Origin: Volutella citrinella
Lineage: Eukaryota; Ascomycota; Sordariomycetes; Hypocreales; Nectriaceae
Reading direction: 5' to 3'
DNA length: 64,000 bases
Assembly (NCBI GenBank): GCA_034401135.1
Contig: JAWZSP010000004.1
Span: forward strand, 2,728,001 to 2,792,000
This document shows, piece by piece, positions 57,973-64,000 of this stretch. Below the pieces are notes generated by a model. The model was not told the origin of the DNA and ran no database searches. It was given only the letters and a program-made list of their open reading frames with translations. A program made the position numbers and the translations under genes. Each line of letters starts with the position of its first letter. Position 1 is the stretch's first letter.

Positions 57973-60289
57973 ATGACTTCAGCATCAACAGGCGATGAAG
58001 CGGACATTGCGCCAGTGAGGCCCTCGGCCCTCGGGCCGGATATGCCCCCTTGCTCAAACACGGACACGCAGCTGGACCTGAAGAGGGAAACCCAAAGCCA
58101 GAACCAGAACCAGAACCGTTTCAAGGCGGCCCAGGAGCCATGGTGGAGGATTCATCCCCTTCGCGGCATGATAAATGATGTCCGCCGCCGTATCCCATTC
58201 TATGCCAGCGACTGGCACGATGCCTGGGACTATCGAGTCGTGCCCGCCACCGTCTATATGTATTTTGCAAAGTACGCATCCCCCCCTTCCCTCCATCGCA
58301 ATGTCGTTCGCCATGTCCGAGACCTTTCGCAACTACTATCATAGTACCCTAACGTCCAAACAGCATTCTCCCAGCCCTCGCCTTCTCGCTGGACATGTTC
58401 CAAAAGACAGACTCGCACTACGGCGTCAATGAAGTCCTGCTAGCATCTGTCCTGGGGGCCGTTGTGTTTTCCCTCTTTGCCTGCCAGCCACTCGTCATTG
58501 TTGGCGTCACAGGTAAGACTCCTCCCGATTTCTTCTTCGCCTACCTCTTCAACTCCTCGTGTGCTCAAACTACCTTTCAGGCCCGATTACCGTCTTCAAC
58601 TAGTATGTAACACTCTTCTCTCAACTCTGGTTCCTGTACCTCCCCAGCTTCGTCGAGTTCCCGGCTCACAGCTCAAACAGTACCGTGTACAACATGATGA
58701 AAGACTCCGGCGTCAACTACCTTGGCTTCATGGCCTGGATCGGCATGTAGGTTCTCCCTTCCATCCCTGCCATCCTGCCGACTCACTCACATATCGTCCT
58801 AGTTGGTCCTTGATCCTGCACTGGATCCTCGCCGTCACCAACTCGTGCAACTGGCTCCGCTGGGTCACCCGCTTCCCCTGCGACATCTTTGGCTTCTACG
58901 TCGCCTTCATCTACCTACAAAAGGGCATCCAAGTCCTCGAGATCCTCGGCGATGGGAGCGCCTTCTACCTCTCCGTCATGTCCGCGCTTCTTGTCTTCAT
59001 GGTTGCATACATTTCCGGCATGCTGGGCAACAGCAGCCTGTTCCGCCACCCCGTCCGGGTATTCCTCAAGGACTACGGCACTCCCCTCACCCTCGTCTTC
59101 TTCACTGGCTTCGTCCACTTTGGACGGATGGAAAAGGTCGACCTCGAGGTCCTCCCCACGGGCATTGCCTTTATGCCCACCAGCGATCGGGACTGGCTCG
59201 TTGACTTCTGGCATCTCAGCGTTGGCCAAGTGTTCCTTGCACTTCCCTTTGCTATTCTCCTCACCGTCTTGTTTTGGTTTGATCACAATGGTGGGTTGGC
59301 CGCATTATGTCTCTCAGGGGCTCTGTCGACCGCTTACTAACCCACCGCTTCATCTAGTCTCTTCCCTCATCGCCCAGGGCAGCGAATTTCCCCTCCGCAA
59401 ACCCGCCGGCTTCCACTGGGACATATTCCTGCTCGGTGCCACGACGGGGGTTGCTGGTATCCTCGGCCTGCCCTTTCCAAATGGGCTGATTCCCCAGGCT
59501 CCTTTCCACACCGAATCTCTCTGCATCACCAAGCCTGTCAAGGCGACGGACGAACACGGAAATGAGAAGCCTGGCGCTTACTCGTTCGAGGCCACCCACG
59601 TCGTCGAGCAGCGGTTTTCCAACCTCGCTCAGGGGCTGCTTACTCTCGGCACCATGACCGGACCACTACTAGTTGTCTTGCATCTCATTCCTCATGGCGT
59701 CCTCGCTGGCCTCTTCTTCGTCATGGGCGTCCAGGCCCTCGAGGCTAATGGTATCACTAGCAAGCTTGTTTTCCTTGGCCGCGACCGCGCCCTGACGCCC
59801 GCAAACTCTCCTCTCCTCACAATCCGCCGTCGGGCGGTTTGGGCCTTTGTCATTATTGAGCTGATTGGATTCGGCGCCACGTTTGCCATTACCCAGACAG
59901 TCGCCGCCATTGGCTTCCCTGTCTTCATTATGGCCCTCATCCCGATGCGAGCACTTGTGCTGCCTCACTTCTTCAGTCCCGAGGAGTTAGCTGTACTTGA
60001 TGAGCCCACCGCCTCGCCCTTCACAATGGAGGGCATAGGTGGTGTTTGGGGTGGTGACAAGGATAATAACCCCAGCGCAGATACTCTACAGGAGCCCATC
60101 CGTGTTGCCTCGTCTCACTGTCGCCCTGAGCACCACGACAGCGTCTTCGCCCATCCGGGAGCCCCGAGGAAGAGCCAGGAGGATCTAGCAGAGCTGGGAC
60201 AGGTGCAGTCCAGCCGAAGCACGGCTACAAGGAGACGGAGCTTGGAAGGAAGAGCGATAAAACATTCGGATATGGGATCTATGCAGTAG
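57973..60289 (+). CDS. BOR1: SLC4-type anion exchanger, BOR1-like (HCO3_cotransp family)
   Basis: A plasma-membrane transporter of the bicarbonate/borate family. Yeast Bor1 exports borate and the family moves bicarbonate or borate anions. Six exons: 57973-58271, 58364-58512, 58581-58602 (22 nt), 58681-58746, 58803-59290 and 59358-60289, giving 651 aa with every phase consistent. The N-terminal 90 residues are hydrophilic. The membrane domain starts at LPALAFSLDMFQ and continues with VLGAVVFSLFACQPLVIVGVTGPITVFNYTVY, a highly conserved SLC4 segment around the anion-binding site, split by three small introns. Further blocks include WILAVTNSCNWLRWVTRF and LPHGVLAGLFFVMGVQAL-like (LIPHGVLAGLFFVMG), again family hallmarks. 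About 10-12 membrane helices are readable. The C-terminus is Ser/Arg-rich and cytosolic. The specific ion is inferred from family, not visible. Confidence 0.92.
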
Positions 60290-60738
60290 AGGGCATCGTT
60301 ATTTGTTCCATCCAAGACCGGGAGACCACGTGAGTTCCATTTGCGGCGTAGGATAAAATAGCGAGGCGTGATTTGGCCCTCCATTTTCACTTTTATTTTA
60401 TTTTTAGAAAAAAGGGGTAGGGGTCGTGATTGAGGCCAGAATGAGATGTGCATCTTGATTGAGAAGGGCACGATGGCGATGAAAGCAACAAAAAATCCGT
60501 TCAGCTCAGAACGGATTGCTTGTACAGATTTGGAGATACCCATCTGGCTTCTAGCCCATGGAGGATAGACATTAGATAAAAAGCAGCAAAAGGAGGCCGC
60601 CAGTAAGGCTTCACTCATTGATATCATTCATGTTATGTCCATATTTCCTCTACTCCCCCAATTTCCCAGTCAAATGCTCAATAAAAACGCCGTCCAGCCA
60701 TACAACTCGCCAATCCTCCCATATACATCCACACGAAT
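60290..60738. other. Convergent intergenic space, BOR1-like / TOF1
   Basis: About 450 bases carrying both 3' ends. A T/A-rich stretch at about 60390-60415 may include polyadenylation signals. No gene is seen. Confidence 0.5.
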
Positions 60739-63700
60739 CTACTCGTCGTCGTCGCTGTCCATAATGAAACCGCCTCGAACTCTGGGCTTCCTCGGCTTCA
60801 CGGGAGCAGAATCCTCCTCATCCTCCTCTGCCACATCTTGAGTTCCCTCATCCTTGGTACCACTCATCTGGGCGTCTGCGCTCTGCGCCGCTGCCTCTTC
60901 GAGCTCCTCGATCAACCTCCTTCGCTTGCGTGTTTCGCCCTCGCTCCCACCCTTCATCGTATCATCTGTGTCTGCTTCCGCCAAGGCGTCGTCTGGACTG
61001 CGCGGCGCACGCCCGGCGACATTTAATTCGGCATCCTCGTCGTCTTCATCATCTGCTTCTTCCTCGTCACTGCTCAGCATCTGCGCGGTGCGACTCGGCG
61101 CTGTCTTGCGTGGCAATGCCGGTACTGGTAGGCCCATGGCAGCTTTGGCGGCATTGGCAGCACGGGCTGCAATCTCACGCTCCCGGGCGAAGAACTCCTC
61201 ATCCTCGTCCGAGTCAAACTCGTCGTCGCCATCCTTGACCATGACCGCCGACTTGATGCGGCGAGCCTTTTCCCGCTCGCGCTCTCGGCGCTTGCGCGCC
61301 CGCTCCTCCAACACCTCATCATCGAGCTCTAACATATCCTCATCATCAGCGGCACGTCGACGCTTGCGCGACTTTTTCGGCCGCCCATCCTCGTCAATGG
61401 CCTTCCGGGCAGTAGGGCCTCCCATAGGGAAGGCCAAGTCATCCGCCTCTCCCTCTTCATCGTCGTCGAAGGCGGCCTTCTTGCGGGGTACCGGCTTTCG
61501 CTTCAGCTGGTGCTCGGCTAGGACACCCTCGTCAAAGGTGGGCGGGCTGAACTCGGCCTGGTTAATGTAATGAATCGTGTCTTTCAGAGTATCAGCTGTG
61601 ATATCGGAAGGTATCATCCACGGGGACTCTATAGATTCGTCCTCCTGTGATCCAATAAGCTGGAAGCCAACCGTCTTCATCAGCAGACGCAGCTGTGCGT
61701 TTTTGAACATGGCTCCGCGCAGTTCCTTGTCATTCGGTCGAATTGCTACTTTTGTCAGTCGGGTGCGGGTGTCACCAATGTGCCATGGTACTCACAGAAT
61801 AAGGGTGGCTCGTTCGACTGTCGCTCTGAAGGCTGTCCGTCTTGCCCCTCAACATCTCCATCCGCTGAAGCAGATGGCTCGGGAGGTGGCATGGCCTCGT
61901 CCGCAGCCTGCCAAGCCCGACGTTCGCTCTCGGCGCTGGACAGCACATCCTTCACCCAGGCGACATAGTTGCCATGGTTCTTGTCCAACAGAGCACCAAC
62001 TACGATGGCGATTTGTTTATCCAGCTCCTCCGTATTCTTGAACACAAGCTCAGCTGCCGGTCTTCCCTTTGCATTGCTCGTGGCTGTCTGCCTCTCATAT
62101 CCGTATTCCAGGAAGAAGGCTGTGCTTTGCACCTTGCTAAAGAGCATTTCGATGATGAGTTCGGGTCGCTGCTCAATTTTCTTGAAGCATCTTCGCAAGA
62201 TCTGCTTGACAAGCTCCTCCCATTCCTTATACGTGCTGGATGACTTGTCCAGCGCCTCCGGACCCTTGATCATGTTATAGAGCAGGTGAATAATGTCCAC
62301 GCGAAACAGCATGACGCTCATTTCCTGCTTAAACGCCACTCTGTAAAAGTATCGATGGGCCCGTTTGAGCTGCGTGTCGTTGAGGTCGCGGTAGTACCTT
62401 GTAAACTTGACAAAGGTATCGACAACGGTTTGGGGAGTAAATTTTGAAGCAAACCGGCTGAAGTCGAACTTGCGCTCTTTGTTCGTCTTCTCGACGTGAT
62501 CTTGGTCGGTTTCTGAATCATCGTTTTCGTCATTTTGGTCTTCTTCCTCGCCTGCTTGCTGAGCTTGCTTCTTTTTCTGACGCATGCGCTTTCGTGAGCG
62601 GACCTGCATATCGGCATTTTGCTTGGAATAGGATTCCAGAACACGCAGGAAATGATGGACCAGCTCCGTGGCGGCGTCTAGGTAGTTGAAGCCTTGGTCT
62701 TTGTACGTCTTGATGACATTTGCAATCATTTCATGTGTAGTCTCTTCATAGAAGAGGCGGCTGAGAACGTTCTCGGCAATCTCTTCGTTGTCCTCGTTAC
62801 CAGAATCAGACATCTCCTGGACCGTCAGCAAAATCTGCGTGAAACATTGCATGACAGCGGTCAGCTCAGACCAATCCTTCATCTCGTAGGCCTGTTGCAA
62901 ACTCCTATTGAGGGTAATGAACATCTCTTGGTTCAGAACGCCCGCCACAAGGTTAAAGCTGCTGACATTCTCATCATCTTGCTTCGCCGACTGGTTCTTG
63001 GATTTGCGTCGCACGCGCTCCGCCTCCAAGAACCAAGAAACCAGGTAAAAGAACTGTCGTCGGTGATATTGCATCACATGGGGCGCCTCGCGGTCTATCG
63101 TTTTGCGAATGTGCTGGAATAGCGGGTTGAAGCCCGAGTCCAGAAAGTCTTCAACAAATGAGCGGAGCTGATCGTTGGCTCGAGCATTAAGCTTGGTTGG
63201 TAAGCCCAAGTCTTTCTCGTCCTTATCCGCTTTCCTCGCCCTGCGAGGCGGCCGGAAAGTCTTGACACTGTCCATCTTTTGCGTCCGCCTAGCTGGGTCT
63301 GCCAGAGCATCCTGGCCCGACAAAGACGACAGTTTGCCGTCCTCTCGCTTCACCCAGATCATGGTACCGAACCGATTGTGGCGGGTCGGGCCTTTCCGAT
63401 TATACGCCTTCAGCATGGCGGACTCTTTGTTCATCATTTCCGACAACTCTCCGGCCTTGGCTCTGTTCAACTGCTGTTCGTTCATAAAGAGCTTCTTGAC
63501 ATCCACTTGCTTGACAAGGTGGTATATGATTTCCATGACTGACGTGTCCTCAGTTCGGAAGTCCTCGCCCATGTTGGAGGCGACAGTGAGCAGGACGAGG
63601 AAAATGTCCTGGTATGAGAAGGCGTCGATGGTGGCAGATCTGGAAATTTGTGATTCGTCGCCGTCGTACTGAATGTTGGCAGGGGGCTCGATCATGGCAA

Positions 63701-64000
63701 TGTTGCGGAGGAAGAAAAGGACAAGCTTGATGATGCCTTGGTCGCGCGCGGTTCGGTCGCCGATAGGCACGGCCATGGCAGGAAGTGCTGTTCTAGCGGC
63801 ACTATGAAGAATGCGGGCGCCATCAAAGTTAATAATGGCTCTCTTATAAGCAACCTGAGCAAGCTCAAGCACTGGCATGTGTCGATGATGGTTGATCGTC
63901 ATGACCTCTCGGTCTCGCTCCATGGGCCAGGTCAGAGGGACTAGGATCTCGAAGCAGGCTAAAGTTATCCTGGCTTTGTACTTGCTTGCCGTGTCGTTCT
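60739..64000 (-). CDS. TOF1: Replication fork protection complex subunit TOF1/Swi1 (TIMELESS family), C-terminal part
   Basis: With Csm3 it stabilises stalled forks, mediates the S-phase checkpoint and restrains or recruits topoisomerase I. The minus-strand gene runs off the right edge. The frame is open to 64000, and the first visible residues are [20 protein letters not shown]. Two exons are seen, from the edge to 61796, and 61745-60739 (intron 50 nt), giving about 1070 visible residues. The TIMELESS N-terminal region is clear ([49 protein letters not shown] text, [15 protein letters not shown]). The middle carries [20 protein letters not shown] and MHFRVD-type helices ([20 protein letters not shown]), and the splice joins PPLF to [23 protein letters not shown]. 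The C-terminal 300 residues are acidic with Lys/Arg blocks and end in SDDDE. The remaining N-terminus lies beyond the window. Confidence 0.95.

Noticed and set aside
60854..61570. 238-codon Ser-rich plus-strand frame
   Set aside because: Antisense to the acidic C-terminal exon of TOF1; the poly-Ser is the mirror of Asp/Glu codons.

Overview
The window is nuclear DNA of a filamentous ascomycete, most likely a Sordariomycete and plausibly Hypocreales. The evidence is short spliceosomal introns (mostly 48-110 nt, GT...AG, often with a CTAAC/CTGAC branch site just before the acceptor), CT-rich leaders before start codons, and a housekeeping gene set whose proteins read like those of filamentous fungi. 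A chromodomain plus HDA2/3-type protein resembling Neurospora CDP-2 fits the same group. There are no operons, CRISPR arrays, convincing transposons or RIP-like AT-rich blocks. Nearly all genes had to be assembled from several exons. In every multi-exon model the reading phase carries through all junctions.

Region 1 (1-15.5 kb): the C-terminal part of a germinal-centre (GCKIII) kinase; RAI1, a decapping nuclease with nine exons on the minus strand; a CDP-2-like chromatin protein; COX6 of respiratory complex IV on the minus strand; and an ELO fatty acid elongase.

Region 2 (15.5-45.7 kb) is gene-poor. It holds two different F-box protein genes in tandem (19.2-23.6 kb), one serine-rich protein of unknown function (34.3-35.4 kb) and glycogen synthase on the minus strand (40.8-43.2 kb). 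Two long stretches contain no recognisable gene: about 10.7 kb (23.6-34.3 kb) and about 5.4 kb (35.4-40.8 kb). They carry only short tandem repeats and one notable inverted repeat.

Region 3 (45.7-64 kb) is dense and mostly housekeeping: YTM1 (60S ribosome assembly), a DEDDy 3'-5' exonuclease, LSM5 (U6 snRNA / mRNA decay), RPB11 (RNA polymerase II), MTQ1 (mitochondrial release-factor methyltransferase), an AFG3/YTA12-type mitochondrial m-AAA protease, a BOR1-like SLC4 anion transporter, and the C-terminal part of TOF1/Swi1 (replication fork protection), which runs off the right edge.

No novel multi-gene system was found. The points most worth a second look are an 8-nt microexon in RAI1, a C-homopolymer inside the first CDP-2 intron, a possible HTH_40-like tail on the exonuclease, a predicted G-quadruplex at 16.9 kb, a bulged hairpin at 39.65 kb, a uORF before the BOR1-like gene, and the two gene deserts. 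Function calls rest on motif and family recognition by eye; no database search was run.
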